Origin: Apoderus coryli
Taxonomy: Eukaryota; Arthropoda; Insecta; Coleoptera; Attelabidae
Direction: 5' to 3'
Length of the DNA stretch: 64,000 nt
Assembly (NCBI GenBank): GCA_911728435.2
Contig: OU452202.1
Span: 20,377,135 to 20,441,134 of the forward strand
Below are positions 9,986 to 20,728 of this stretch, piece after piece. The notes under the pieces are model-generated. The model was given only the letters and a program-made list of their open reading frames with translations, was not told where the DNA came from and did not search any database. The first letter of the stretch is position 1; each line of letters opens with the position of its first letter. The position numbers were made by a program, and so were the translations under genes.

Positions 9986-10944
9986 GTGAGTAATAAGTAA
10001 AAATAAAGATAATTTTACGTTTATAACAACTATTTGTATAACCGTAAAATTTATATTACGAAATGGCAGTATCTAATATGTTTTTAAACTAAATGAAAGT
10101 AAAACATAAACACAAGTTGTCTCGTGGCGAGATAGCATGATAACGCAATCAGCTAGGGGTTATATTATTGACAATATATATATGGCCCTTGTTTGACTAA
10201 AATTTTGGAATACTCCGTTAAGGTTGCCAGGACGACTTATAGGGACTAGGACGAAAAAGAAAAATTTTATACGGACTTAAAAGAGTTTGTAAAATATCAA
10301 TTACTATTGGTACTTATAAAACTGTTTCTTGCATTATTATAAGTAAAACAAGTCAATAAATAAGAGAGGCGCCCGTGTATTTAGAATAATTGCAGGTAGA
10401 TAAACACGGAAGTAGTTTTTCTGATTGGCGACACCAATCATCAGCATAAATAATATCTCTTTCTCAGTTGCAACTTATAGGAGAAGGCAGAATAATAAGA
10501 AATAGCAAAAGAGGAAGAAAATCAGCCGATAATCGGCATATAATTATTTACATTATAATATTATTATAACTCGTTTAATCAGACTCTTGCATTTAATCAT
10601 TATAACATAATATCAGTGTAGAAACTCTACGTACGTAGGAATAAACAGACATTCTAATGGAGAGAATACGTCCATAAATCATCAAGTTTAGTGTCGGGCT
10701 GTTTTCCTTTTGACAATATTCACGTTGTCGTCGCAACACGTTGTCATCGACTTCTTATACGCTCTTCCTGTTTTAATGAATAAATTATAATTATTAGAAA
10801 CAATTATTATTATTATTCACTATTAAAATTAGCGTGAGTCATGCCAGTAGGCGAAAATGAAAGAATCACACGGAAAGAATTATCGTAGCGAGTCCTAACT
10901 GAAATATATTGTTAGTCTTCAGATTTTACATCGTTATGATAACA
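9986..10944. other. Presumed intron or spacer after the THAP exon
   Basis: AT-rich with no second THAP exon seen. A patch at 10680-10760 (gacaatattcacgttgtcgt) is less AT-rich but gives no convincing frame. Confidence 0.35.
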
Positions 10945-11090
10945 TTATACAGAATCGAAAACTATCGACCTATTTCAATTCTTCCTAATTTCGCAAAGGT
11001 TTTTGAAATTGCTCTGCACAATAAGTTATTTGGGCAAATAAAACATAGGCTAGTTTACCAGCAACATGGGTCCATTAACGGTGACCAATC
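10945..11090 (+). pseudogene. Non-LTR retrotransposon reverse-transcriptase fragment
   Basis: The frame contains ENYRPISILPNFAKVFEIAL and, after a short gap, YQQHGSING. These are the conserved first RT motifs of jockey-like LINEs (NYRPISLL...KVFE..., ..QHGF..GRS). Only about 50 codons remain; the polymerase YADD region and everything downstream are absent, and the remainder to 11151 is unrelated. It is a short dead fragment. Confidence 0.7.
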
Positions 11091-11429
11091 AAAATCAAAA
11101 ACAACATTGTTACTTTCGGCAAGGCTTCCGGACAAAATTTTTGTGAAATAGCTACTGCTCTCAATTAAATCTTTGGCAGCAACAATTAATTTTACTTGTT
11201 GTTTTCATTAATAATTAAAATTGATATACATTGCTTCATAATGTAGTCGCTCCCTAGGTACGTATTTAATTTTGCAGCGACAAACAAATTAGAAGTCTCT
11301 CGGCAGCGCCTTCGTCGTCTTGCAATAATGATGATAATTTCCACCTGTGGGCAATGTAGTACTACAGTACTAGTATACATAACCAAGCTGTACTGTATTA
11401 TTATTTAGTACTTTTCTGCATGTAACTTA

Positions 11430-11830
11430 CAGGGTGATGTGTATACCGAAACAAAGAAATTGCAATTGGAATATAAAAGTAAAACATTTATTTATCAATA
11501 ATATTTATTTTGTCCCCTTCGAAGTTAACTGTATTAAACTTGTGGCAGCGCTCTAATCCTGAAACCACTTTTGATATGCGCTTTTGAGTATAGCTTCAAG
11601 CTGTTCAGCAATGCCACAAAAATCATGATTGACTTTGACAAAAATCCGTGCGATTTCTCGGAAATGCCTCATAACTTCAGTATATTATTCGTCAGGTAGG
11701 AACTCACGATGCACCACGCCATTTTGCAATCCCAGAAAACAGTGAGTAAAACCTTCATCATTGGGGTTGGTTTCGACGTCAAAGCAATATTTTTATGAGG
11801 AAATCTGGTCATATGTCATTCTATACATTG
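11430..11830 (-). pseudogene. Mariner-type transposase relic with a CAGGGTGA terminus
   Basis: The minus strand shows KVLLTVFWDCKMAWC, then EQLEAILKSAYQKWFQD, and in another frame NFEGDKI. These match the middle and C-terminus of mariner transposases (LLTVFWD, YQ.WF.DW, YFEGD). Stops and frameshifts are many and the three catalytic aspartates are not recoverable. The 3' end runs into a terminus that on the plus strand reads TACAGGGTGATGTGTATACC. This directly links that terminal motif to a mariner relative. Confidence 0.6.
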
Positions 11831-12251
11831 TTGCTTTAGGGAAGGTCGTAATTTTTGGTATTTTGAAATGTCAATATCCTCTTTTGCATTAAGAATTGTT
11901 CTTAACATCGAAGTTGAAGTTACTTCATAGATAATTCGCCAAAATATGCAATAACAGCATTAGCTATAAGTCAATTCGTATTTTCCTCGAGATTTCTTCG
12001 ACAACAGGTTTAACGTAGCCATATTTGTAGCTTCTACAACTTCAGGTGCCGTCCGCAAATGGCTATATCCTCATCACTTTTCATTTTACTTTCCCGCAGA
12101 GGGAGCATTTTTTATCTATTTTACAGTGATAGGTTACTTTTGATATTTGCCGACATAATTCTATGCGTTTAAAATTTTACCAGTTAGGTAGTTGGAACCT
12201 ATAACTCCTATTAGAATATAATAAACTAAATTTGATGAAGGGTTTTTGGGG

Positions 12252-12290
12252 TCGTTGACAGATCGTGCGCTCCGCATGCGAAAGGTTCTG
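12252..12290 (+). repeat. tRNA-like SINE head remnant (tentative)
   Basis: tgcgctccgcatgcgaaagg followed by ttctgggtt resembles the anticodon-arm to B-box part of tRNA-derived SINEs. The B box is imperfect, no acceptor stem is found, and the sequence runs straight into another repeat at 12291. Confidence 0.25.
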
Positions 12291-12425
12291 GGTTTATGTC
12301 AAAAATGACGGTTGTGGGCTCTAAAATCATTTAAAATGTTCCTATAAGGAAACCTTCATTAATTGATTTAGACACTATTTCTATCCCAAAAATAGTCATT
12401 TTATTAGAACTTTGAACTGTTTAAT
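12291..12425 (+). repeat. Dispersed repeat shared with 58204-58320
   Basis: Shared blocks include tttatgtcaaaaatgacg, cctataaggaaacctt, attaattgatttaga and agaactttgaactgtt. At 58 kb the repeat continues to a TACAGGGTGTGC terminus, so this is a piece of the CAGGGTG family. Confidence 0.6.
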
Positions 12426-12439
12426 GAAAATAATACAAT

Positions 12440-12711
12440 TTTAATAATAATAATAATTAGGTCGACCCAAACGATTTTTAATCTTTTTGGAAGGACAAAA
12501 TTTACGAGAAATAACTTCGACGTTAGGTACTCAATTAGAATTGACAACTGCTGTTGTTTTTTGGCGTTACTAGAATTTTTTCAATATGATTTTTTATAAT
12601 ATTTTTTTATTCAATGACAACTCGTCAAAAACTAATAATCATAATGCTGGTCATTAACAAAATAAAGGGTATTACAAATTAATATATAAAAGAACAATTG
12701 AAATTCTAACA
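12440..12711 (-). repeat. Probable 3' LTR of the BEL/Pao relic (inner edge at 12711)
   Basis: On the minus strand, just after the polypurine tract, sequence starts TGTTAGAATTTC, the usual TG opening of an LTR. The outer end was not located and no 5' LTR is present, so the left boundary is a guess. Confidence 0.4.
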
Positions 12712-12724
12712 TTTCTCCCCCCTA
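12712..12724 (-). promoter_or_regulatory. Polypurine tract of the BEL/Pao element
   Basis: The minus strand reads ctaggggggagaaa directly before a TG dinucleotide and 13 bases after the integrase stop. This is the expected site for plus-strand priming in reverse transcription of an LTR retrotransposon. Confidence 0.55.
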
Positions 12725-12736
12725 GAATGTGTATTC

Positions 12737-13797
12737 TTATAAAAATTTAATTGGACAAATCTTAGCGACAGGTCGTTTATAAATTCCCGTTTGTGTTTTA
12801 ACGTCAACTATTCGAACTTTGCTATTCTTGTCTGGATATGTTGCCACAATTTTCCCCATCGGCCAATTGTTACGTGGCAACTGGTTATCGACTACCACAA
12901 CAACATCCTCGACTTTTATATTTCTTTCTTCTGATAACCATTTTGACCGTGGGATTAACGTTGGCAAGTATCTTGCTCTCATCCATCTGTTCCAAAAAAG
13001 TTGAGCTAATTGTTGCGAGTATCTCCACTGCTTTCTAATATCAATTTTGACTGGAAATATTCCAATGGGTTTAGCTATACTTGTGGTTCCAATTAAAAAA
13101 CTGTTCGGAGTAATGCTTTCTAAATCATGTTCATGCGATGAAACGTAAGTTAATGGTCGACTATTAACTGTGTGTTCAACTTCCACCATAAGTGTCTGTG
13201 CCTCTTTCAATTCTTGGTTCGCCGACATCAAATTTGTACCGTTATCACTCCACAAAACTAAAGGCTGGCCTCTTCGAATCGCTAATATTGCGGAGGCAGT
13301 GTTGAATGAATCGGCAATTTCTATATGGACTGCTCGTATAGAAAGACAAGTAAAGGGTACCCCATATTTCTTCTCCCGTCTTCGTCCTACTGCTACTTCC
13401 ATGGGTCCAAAATAATCCACCCCAGTATAATAAAATGCTCTAGGAGGTTTTTGAACTCGTTCAACTGGTAACAATCCCATTTGAGGTATTTTTGGTTTAG
13501 ATCTTCGAATTTCACTGCTTTCCTGTCTTGAATTATCCAGTAGCGTTGTCTTATTTCATTCAAAACCACCTGTAATCCACCATGTTTGTATTTTTCATGA
13601 TAATATGTAATTAATAATTTGGTATAACGATTCTTGTTATCTAATATAATAGGTTTCTTTGTTGTAAGGTCTAAGTCTATTCTTCCATTAATACATATTA
13701 AACCTTGGTGTAAAAAAGGAGACAATTTAAAAAGTCGGCTCTCTTTGGAAACAGGCATTCCTTTTGCTAAAAGTTTATAGTCACCAAAACAATGCAC
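12737..13797 (-). pseudogene. BEL/Pao retrotransposon integrase region, decayed
   Basis: Two minus-strand frames cover the end of pol. The first (13797-13393) holds the integrase zinc-binding start YHEKYKHGGLQVVLNEIRQR. A frameshift leads to IPQMGLLPVERVQKPPRAF and the catalytic core: YTGVDYFGP with the first Asp and LWSDNGTNL with the second. Sequence then jumps directly to EVEHTVNSRPLTYVSSHEHD. The 60-90 residues that normally intervene, including the GGxWER segment with the catalytic Glu, are deleted. The CxxC of the zinc site is also disrupted at the frameshift. The C-terminal DUF5641-like region (WNRW...YLPTL..R.KW) is intact to the stop. It cannot be active. Confidence 0.88.
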
Positions 13798-14499
13798 CGT
13801 GTCACAAATCGATAAAAACTATGGCAAAATTGAATGAATTGGACTTATTGAATGACCGGTTAAGTACTATATTGTTTATGATAAAAATGTTAATTTGAAC
13901 CTATAAAACCCGAAGAAAAACAAAAGGAAAAATATTTACCTAAACAAAAATGAACAAAGCTAAAATTATCATACAATAATTATGCATTAGGTTTTCACAA
14001 AAGTTGTTAACGGGACAAATTTTATAACAACATAAATATTACACACGCTGAAGTTTTATAGTTATTTAAAATAAATATTATACTACAAAACAAGCCTCCA
14101 TCTGTGTAGTTTATTTACACACACAGAGAAAAGTATGCGTATAACGTAGTACGTATCTATATACAACGCAATATACAGGTTTTGCCAATATGCATTACAA
14201 TTATGAATAAAGAAGCATACTTATCTTCGTTTTGGAATTAAAATAGCACGTGTTCCTTTTAAAAACATTAAATCTAGACCTGTTAAAATGATTAATTAAT
14301 GCATTTTCGTTATAGCTTTCAAACTTTAATAACGAATGAATGTCAGTTACAATTATTAATCTAATCTTAATGAATTACGTAATAATTATTCAACTGATTT
14401 TCACCGATTCATAGAATCCGTAAACTCTCTTGGCGATTGACTGGAGCCGATCATCAACACACAGCAACCCCTTCAGTTCATCAAAACACATCGTAGCGA
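13798..14499. other. Spacer, no gene seen
   Basis: AT-rich sequence beyond the BEL relic. No RT, protease or gag remains recognised here, so the element is 5'-truncated near 13.8 kb. Confidence 0.35.
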
Positions 14500-14625
14500 A
14501 TGATGCACCATTTTTTTCTTACATTCCTCAACATCTATCGCCAGTTCCTTCCATGCGTCATTTTTTTTTAAATTTGTTAAAATAATCCTTATGACGGATC
14601 CCAAAGAATTGCTTTTTCTCTATGT
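14500..14625 (-). pseudogene. MADF-domain (Adf-1-like) relic
   Basis: Three minus-strand frames together give REKAILWDPS, then HKDYFNKFKK, then NDAWKELAIDVEECKKK. This is the core of a MADF (Myb/SANT-like) DNA-binding domain: LWD, then Y, then AW.ELA, then VEECKKKW. Single-base indels separate the blocks and the final W is lost, so this copy is not functional. MADF proteins occur as host regulators and as accessory proteins of PIF/Harbinger transposons; which applies is unclear. Confidence 0.5.
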
Positions 14626-14759
14626 TTTTATCAATAGAAATAAGAGTTTTCTCACCATCCCGCTGCATTCTGATTAAGACAAAATAAAAAAACTCACAAA
14701 ATGAATTTTTATTATGAATTTTATTGTCTAAATAATATTGCAATATGAAAAATGCGACC

Positions 14760-14900
14760 TTCCCTTAACTCGCAACGAACAAACTGATTCACTAGCGCCG
14801 AACACTACAAAGGGATTCGCGATAAAACCGACAACACGATGGAGCAGCGGCAAGCGCGAGCAGTTCGCGGCGAGCGGCTCACCTTTCTGTTTTCATTACG
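14760..14900. promoter_or_regulatory. CpG-rich island-like patch, possible promoter
   Basis: A stretch of about 130 bases (agcagcggcaagcgcgagca and neighbours) is GC- and CpG-rich in an AT-rich region. It lies just upstream, in minus-strand sense, of the MADF relic and holds initiator-like TCAGTT on that strand near 14780. It may be the promoter and leader of that former gene. A 43-codon plus-strand frame from 14839 (MEQRQARAVRGERL...) is an alternative without support. Confidence 0.28.
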
Positions 14901-14967
14901 CATAATTACAACGCAACGTTCAGTGACAAGTCAGTCACCGCCTTTACATGCCTCATACGAACATATA

Positions 14968-15457
14968 TAGGGTGATTCATTATGGTTGCAATAAACGAGA
15001 CCTGGAGATTCCTGGAAACAATTCAAGCATTTTTTGCCATTGAACCCATGTCCGCAAATGCTTCGTTATCGAGATGGAGGGTGTCCAAATTTAGTGGGCA
15101 ACTAGCTTTTTTGTTCATTTCTCAAAAACTAGCTCATTTTAACAAAATTTTACATGCATTTGGGGACCGATAACCTAAAATAATCTGCATTATTTTGACT
15201 TTCATTGGCGTAGATATAAGGGGCATTTGGGTAAATTTTACACATAAATTAATTAAAGACAACTCGGACAAGCTTCGTTATTTATTACTTTTTTAAAAAA
15301 GCTTATAAGTTAGCTTCAAAAAAGTTAAATACGTCGATGTTGTGGTTTGTACAATTATTATGGATACCGATAAATTGCAAATTTCCGAAATTTACTATTC
15401 TGCCTTTATCAAGGATTTAAATTAATAATTCCAAGTGAAGAGGTGCCTGAGACACCC
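14968..15457. repeat. Possible non-autonomous element between AGGGTGATTCA and GACACCCTGT termini
   Basis: The left edge is tatatAGGGTGATTCATTATG and the right edge GAGACACCCTGTATA, at TA-containing sites. The inverted similarity is short, so two different elements may be juxtaposed. No coding function is seen. Confidence 0.35.
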
Positions 15458-15831
15458 TGTATATTTTTCATCATAGCTCTAGTAATTCAAAAACTGCAGA
15501 TATCGAGTATCCTGAAGTTTTTTCACAAATCCCGAACTCCCGAACTCTAGTGCGAACGAACACCGGCAAATTTAAAGGAACGAAGATAAATTGTGTGAAA
15601 TTAAAGATATTTAGTTCTTGTGGTGTCTAGGCCTAGACAGCCATGAACGCTTTTTGTATATTTTATACATTTTTATCAAGTTAGCTAAAGTCAAACCCAA
15701 TGTGTAAACAACAGTGAGTTGTTGCATTAAATTTGAAATGCGTATTTTCTCTACATCACAATTGGTTATTTTTTCATAAGTAATTGTTCACATTTGGTTT
15801 GTTTTTGTTTACTATCGTCATCTTGATTGTG

Positions 15832-17210
15832 ATGGGCGATTTAGCGTCGACTGATGTCGTTAGAGCTGTAACATTGATCTAAAATGGCCGATCTTACAGT
15901 GATGTTGCTAAAATGTTTGGTAAAACAAAATCAACGATCTATCGTACTGTTGCACCTTGGAGGCAAACTGGAGAGTATGTGAGAAGACGAGGTCAAGGCA
16001 GAAAACGGTCAAACACGGCAGTAGATGATCGATTTATAACTTTGACCATACTACGAAATAGGCGTCTAACAGCAGTTCAAACAAGAAATCAACTGGAAGA
16101 AGTGCGTGGTTAGACAGTTAGAAGAAGACTCAAAGAAGTTGGTATCAAGTCTTATAGGCTACAAAAATCCCCAAAACTTCGAGACGTCATCGAGTAGAGC
16201 GACTCGCCTTTGCTCGAGAACACCAACATTGGAATAATGACAAATGGGGTCAAGTTTTATTCACGGATGAGAGCCGTTTCTGCATACACTCGATTGATGG
16301 TAGGGAAAGATTGTATCGACGTCCAGGGGAACAAAATGAACAATTTAATTTTACTCCTACTGTCTCTTTCAGTGGAGGCTCAATTATGGTGTGGGGTGGC
16401 ATATGTTTAGGGGCACGCACAGAGTTAGAGGTTATTGATGGCGCTGCTTTAACTGCAGATAGGTACATAAGGGATCTTCTGCAAAAACATGTGGTACCTT
16501 TCGCCCCACATATCGGAGCCAATTTTCTCTTAATGCCTCCTCCTTTTAATAAATTCTGTAGGTCAGTGTATTAATCTTTAAATCTTTGCTTAAAGTCTGA
16601 CCACAAAACATACCCCCTATGTTTTGTGAGTCTGACTACTGACCCTATGCTTAAATTTATATATACCTAACCTCAAACCTCAATTAATCTGGTCCGTTGC
16701 TGCTGTCACTAGAACTTTGATTCTTTTGATTACTCAGTGTTTTCAATTTTCTGTAATGTTTTCTTATAAATTTTGATATTTTTCCAGCCCAACTTGGTCT
16801 TCGAAATATTGAATTTAAATTGAGACTACTCGTTTCTTGTTCTCCTCCAATATTTGTATGACTATTATGATTATTTTCAGTTTCAATGGTGTTTATTCTT
16901 GGATTTGTTGATGTACTCCGTACAGCATGTCGCTCTTTGTGTAACTGAGTTTTTAAATCAAGTGGCGATACCGACAATGAATTGGCTCGCATGTTCCCCG
17001 GACTTGAATCCGATTGAACATGTATGGGACATGCTAGGCAGACGACTGAGGTCAAAAATTCCTGGTGTCCAAAACAGAGAAGAAGCGACAGCTGCTCTAA
17101 TTGAAATATGCGAAAATTTGCCTCAGGAAATGATTGACAACCTCATTAAAAGTATGGGATGCCGGATGACTGCAGTCATAAGGGCTTGTGGGAGAAACAC
17201 ACGTTATTAA
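15832..17210 (+). pseudogene. Tc1-like transposase, interrupted and frameshifted
   Basis: From ATG 15832 the sequence reads MGDLASTDVVRAVTLI, an in-frame stop, then the paired helix-turn-helix (KMFGKTKSTIYR, RRGQGRKRSNTAVDDRF). After further stops the catalytic domain appears: VLFTDESRF with the first Asp, SGGSIMVWGG, then HVVPFAPHIGANFLLM. The expected QDNARPHT with the second Asp is lost where foreign sequence intervenes (16535-16922). The frame resumes with CVTEFLNQVAIPTMNW and SPDLNPIEHVWD (third residue Glu, DD34E) and ends at RACGRNTRY. This is a DD34E Tc1 element of nearly full length, inactive. Confidence 0.85.
16535..16922. mobile_element. Unidentified ~390-bp insertion inside the Tc1 copy
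   Basis: This sequence separates ...ANFLLM from ...CVTEFL and replaces about 18 bases encoding QDNARP. On the minus strand it carries an open frame of about 80 codons ending RKHYRKLKTLSNQKNQ...NGPD, stop at 16684, flanked by an imperfect hairpin (cacaaaacata-ccccc-tatgttttgtg, 16600-16632). I do not recognise the protein. It could be the 3' end of another element or a captured cDNA. Confidence 0.5.
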
Positions 17211-18732
17211 AAAAAAATATCCCTGTAATTTTGCTTCATAATTAAATGTTTAAAACAAATTAAAACGTACAATTATTCCATTATTAAGGGATGGTACCGG
17301 AAGCAGCATGTATATCGGTACACCCCAGGTCCCAGGCAAGCCATAAGAATTGTACATTTCATTTAAAAACATAAGTACACTCTATCACTTTTCATATTAG
17401 ATGTAAGCGAAATCGTAACACAATCTTTTCGCCATTTAATGTATGAATATTTGGATACCGAAGTGTCACCAAGCTTTTAAAAAACTTAAAATCACGCTGT
17501 CTTCTTCATCCATATTGGCGTATCCTACAACCAGAAAAGATTTTGTTGTCACATATGCTAGAAAGAAAATATGGAAGAAGAAGTATAACCTATAACTATA
17601 CAAAGATGTAAGACACAGCGAAAATTCGACGAAAAAAAAAGAAAAATTGATGATCAGTTTTGATGAACAAACAATAAAAGAACTAAAAAAAATCCACAAG
17701 ATATCTAGAAGAAATACGTAAGTGTATAATTTCTTAAAGACACGCTATTTTTTGTCGTCTGTTTTTAAACACGCTTCAAAATGGGTATGAAGCTTTGCAA
17801 AACAAACAGCAATTAGCTAGCTAGTCCTTTTAATAAATCCCGTACAAATTTGTAAGGAGAAGAAAAGTTTATGTAGAATAAAATTGTAAAAACAACCCAA
17901 TTTATGTGCGTTTCTTTAAACTTGCCGATGTGTGTATATAATTTATAGGTGACTTTTCGTACTCACTGTATACATATCCGTATGGTATACTATATGGTCA
18001 AATGTAATATACCATATGACTTCTTGACTAGGTAGGTACACTTTGAAATGCAAGCATTATAAAAAGAGAGAGGTTATCTTATGAAGTCTAGGTCGTATTA
18101 TAAACATTAAGTATGCAAAGTTACGAAATCATCTCGTAGGTTCAACCAAACAACTGAAAAATAATAAAAAGTAATTGCAAACAAAACACCTGCAGAATAC
18201 CACAATGTTCTTTACAGGAATGTTGTCAAGGTGAAATACATGAGTTTTTATTTTATTTATCTGATTTTATGATTTTTGTTATGCGGTGGCAGTAGTAATA
18301 ATTCAACTTTAATATTTGGGTTTAGTAAAACATTACAGACTTTGGATCAAGGATTTTTGCGTTCCAATTTTTTCAACAATAATTATTTTAAGTACCAATT
18401 ACTTATATTTACAGTGTTATTCATCATAAATAGAACATTTTAACAACTTTGTTTGGACCGAGCGGAAAATACGCTTTTCTATATCAATACGTTTAAAATA
18501 ATGTCAACTTGAAAAGCTACGAAGATTTCGGTGGTCAAATATAAGCCTCAAATTTAGAAATGTGATGGTTTTCGAATCTTAAATCGCTATCAATAAGAGC
18601 GCCGAAGTTCTTTGCTTTTTTTTTAATAAGATTAGTTAATATCAAGCCCATGATTTTTCGATGATTTTAAGGTCTGCACACAAACAAAGGTACATAAAGT
18701 GAATGATCATTTTTTTTAGTAGGTAACTCTTG
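17211..18732. other. Spacer, no gene seen
   Basis: 17290-17330 (tatatcggtacaccccaggt) may be the outer end of the Tc1 copy. The rest is AT-rich with only short chance frames. Confidence 0.35.
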
Positions 18733-18864
18733 TATACAGGGTTATTCACGCCATACGACACGGAATAGTGCGGCTAAACTATTTAATTTCCTAAAAGTTT
18801 TATTCATGGGTTCGATAAAAATGATGATTTTAAAAATATTGTGAATCTATACCCTGTCCCAAAT

Positions 18865-19680
18865 TATTATTATTATTATTATTAGTCATAAAACAGTAAA
18901 CGGTAAAACCGATGAAACTGTTGCTCAGTTCCTAATTTGAGGATTTTGAAATATTGATGTCATCCTCACTAACCTTCTATAGCGAGTAGTGGACCAACTG
19001 ATCGCCATGGTCCTCCATGAAATTGTCCAGCCTGTTCTTAAAGCTGTCAACCGTTTGCGCCATTATCACCTCTTTAGGTAATGAATTCCATGCATATACA
19101 ACTCTGTTTGTTATAAAATTCTTCCGATGAAGTCTAGCACATCTCTCCTTGTCAAGTTTCTTACTATTGCCACGCAGATTAGGATTTCTAGCAGGATGAA
19201 ATACATCGAGATTCACCGAGTAGTAGCCACTAAGTATCTTGTATGTTTGAATTAGATCGCCTCGTTGTCGTCGATCATAAAGACATGTCAAATTTAAAAG
19301 CCTCAATCGCTCCTCATACGGTATATGGCTAAGTGCATGAGGTAGCTTAGTGAATCTCCTCTGAACCCTTTCCAATGCCTCTATGTCCTTAATGAAGTAG
19401 GGGGACCAAACGCTGTTGGCATATTCCAATAGTGGTCTGACATACGATTTATACAATTGCAATATTAGAGAGTTTGATCTCGATTTGAAAGCTCTCTGTA
19501 TCAGATACCACAGTCTATTAGCTTTCTTCACTGTGGCGGAAATATGAGCCTCCCACTTCAAATCCGCTGTTACTATGACACCAAGATCCTTCGGCTGATT
19601 GACAGATTTAACGGCATTTCCATTGATGAAATATGGAGTCCTGGGATTACTAGCTCCGATGTGTAGTACCTGACACTTCT
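18865..19680 (-). mobile_element. 5'-truncated non-LTR retrotransposon with target-site duplication
   Basis: On the minus strand the insert begins in the RT C-terminal region (KCQVLHIGASN) and ends in a (TAA)n tail of about seven units (18865-18884). CCAAAT occurs on both sides (18859-18864 and 19681-19686) as the target-site duplication. The empty site at 2450-2575 confirms both boundaries. 5' truncation with a simple-repeat tail is typical of target-primed reverse transcription by CR1/Jockey-type LINEs. Confidence 0.85.
18977..19680 (-). pseudogene. LINE ORF2 C-terminal fragment (reverse transcriptase thumb and tail)
   Basis: An uninterrupted frame of about 234 codons includes DLGVIVTADLKWEAHISATV, YKSYVRPLLEYANSVWSPY, LERVQRRFTKL and RVVYAWNSLPKEV. 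These are the standard C-terminal motifs of CR1/Jockey-type reverse transcriptases found across animals. The fingers/palm with YADD and the endonuclease are absent through 5' truncation. The first eight codons before KCQVLHIG come from the host repeat, so the apparent ATG is not native. The absence of stops suggests a young insertion. Confidence 0.85.
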
Positions 19681-19924
19681 CCAAATATAAGAAATGAACC
19701 ATAGTTGTGTTTTTTTTAATGGAATGCCTGAATGTATATGAATATATTATTAGATTCCCCGTTTAAAATAAACCTAACTTTCATTAAAGTAAATCTCACC
19801 TAAACCTGACAGTTTTTTAAATATTTTAATTTTCATAAAAATATTGACATAATTGTATGTGTGTATTTAACAATTAATTGTAAATTTCAAGTCACCCTTT
19901 ACGTTTTTCTTTTTTTTTGCATTC

Positions 19925-19970
19925 TAGTGTCCTGAGGATGACTTAATAAAAGTGGAAACGTCGACAGGGG
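19925..19970 (+). ncRNA. Hammerhead-ribozyme-like motif 4 (degenerate)
   Basis: GTGTC-CTGAGGA-T-GACTT...AAGTG-GAAA-CGTC-GACA. The core boxes are present, stem I (TGTC with GACA) pairs, stem II pairs only as ACTT/AAGT, and the short ACGT is self-complementary. Weaker than the other three examples. Confidence 0.3.
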
Positions 19971-20728
19971 AGTTTGTTTCTGTAATTGACCTAAAACCAA
20001 CCAACTTCAATTTGAAAACACTTAGAGGTCACTAAGACAGTAGTTAAACATATTATGTGTTTCTCCTGTTTAGAATTTGCCCATTCGTTAGGAATCACAC
20101 CCTTTATATTCGTAATAATCATCGGTTAAGTCAAGTTTAGCATCAGCAGGTAGGTATAGAGCAATTAAGTAATATATTTCCCAGAGCAAAGGAAAAAATA
20201 ACAACAGAAAACAATAATATATTATGGTTCGTAGGTAAGTACAAAAGAAATATTATAACAAAATAATATGTGTGTAATAAGTCTAGAGTTTTCTTGCTGT
20301 TTTGAATAGAGCCGGTGGGAAAAAGCACTGTAATAAAATTCTAAAAAGAATTAAGTATAAACTCATGTTTTCTTTTACATAAATACATACGCACATATTA
20401 AAAATAATTGCTTATTAAGTATGTACTAGAGACTGAACTTTAAAAGACTAAAAAATATTTTAGGTTTTTCAATACTTACCATTATATTATAGTCTTTTTT
20501 TAATCATTCTCAGTTAAACTCATACAGAGTGAACACATATTTCTACCCCCATGTCAATGTGTAAATAAAACCCACTAGCGTTAGACGTAATCATCATCTA
20601 GCCACTTGGTGCTTGCCTATCGCAATCAAAAGCTCAGAATAACTTGCATTACTGTTTACATAAATAATATCGTAGAGCAAAATTAGATCGTGTGTTTGGG
20701 GCAATATATCTGAGAAATTTGTGATATA
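19971..20728. other. Spacer, no gene seen
   Basis: A minus-strand frame at 20594-20782 overlaps the mariner end and has no recognised similarity. Nothing else is supported. Confidence 0.35.

Larger units (their letters stand above)
18733..19810. repeat. Older repeat split by a LINE insertion
   Basis: 18733-18864 and 19681-19810, joined, align in reverse with 2450-2600. The left edge begins TACAGGGTTATTCACGCC, similar to 57322 (TACAAGGTGATTCACCAC), with shared gacacggaat and ggctaaact type blocks. It is thus a CAGGGTG-type element that predates the LINE. Confidence 0.7.

Noticed and set aside
12819..13415. Plus-strand frames over the BEL/Pao relic
   Set aside because: Shadows of the minus-strand integrase, which has clear family motifs.
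16684..17055. A single 123-codon minus-strand gene
   Set aside because: Its first part (17055-16925) is antisense to the Tc1 C-terminus; only the part inside the inserted segment is independent, so it was treated as an insertion feature.
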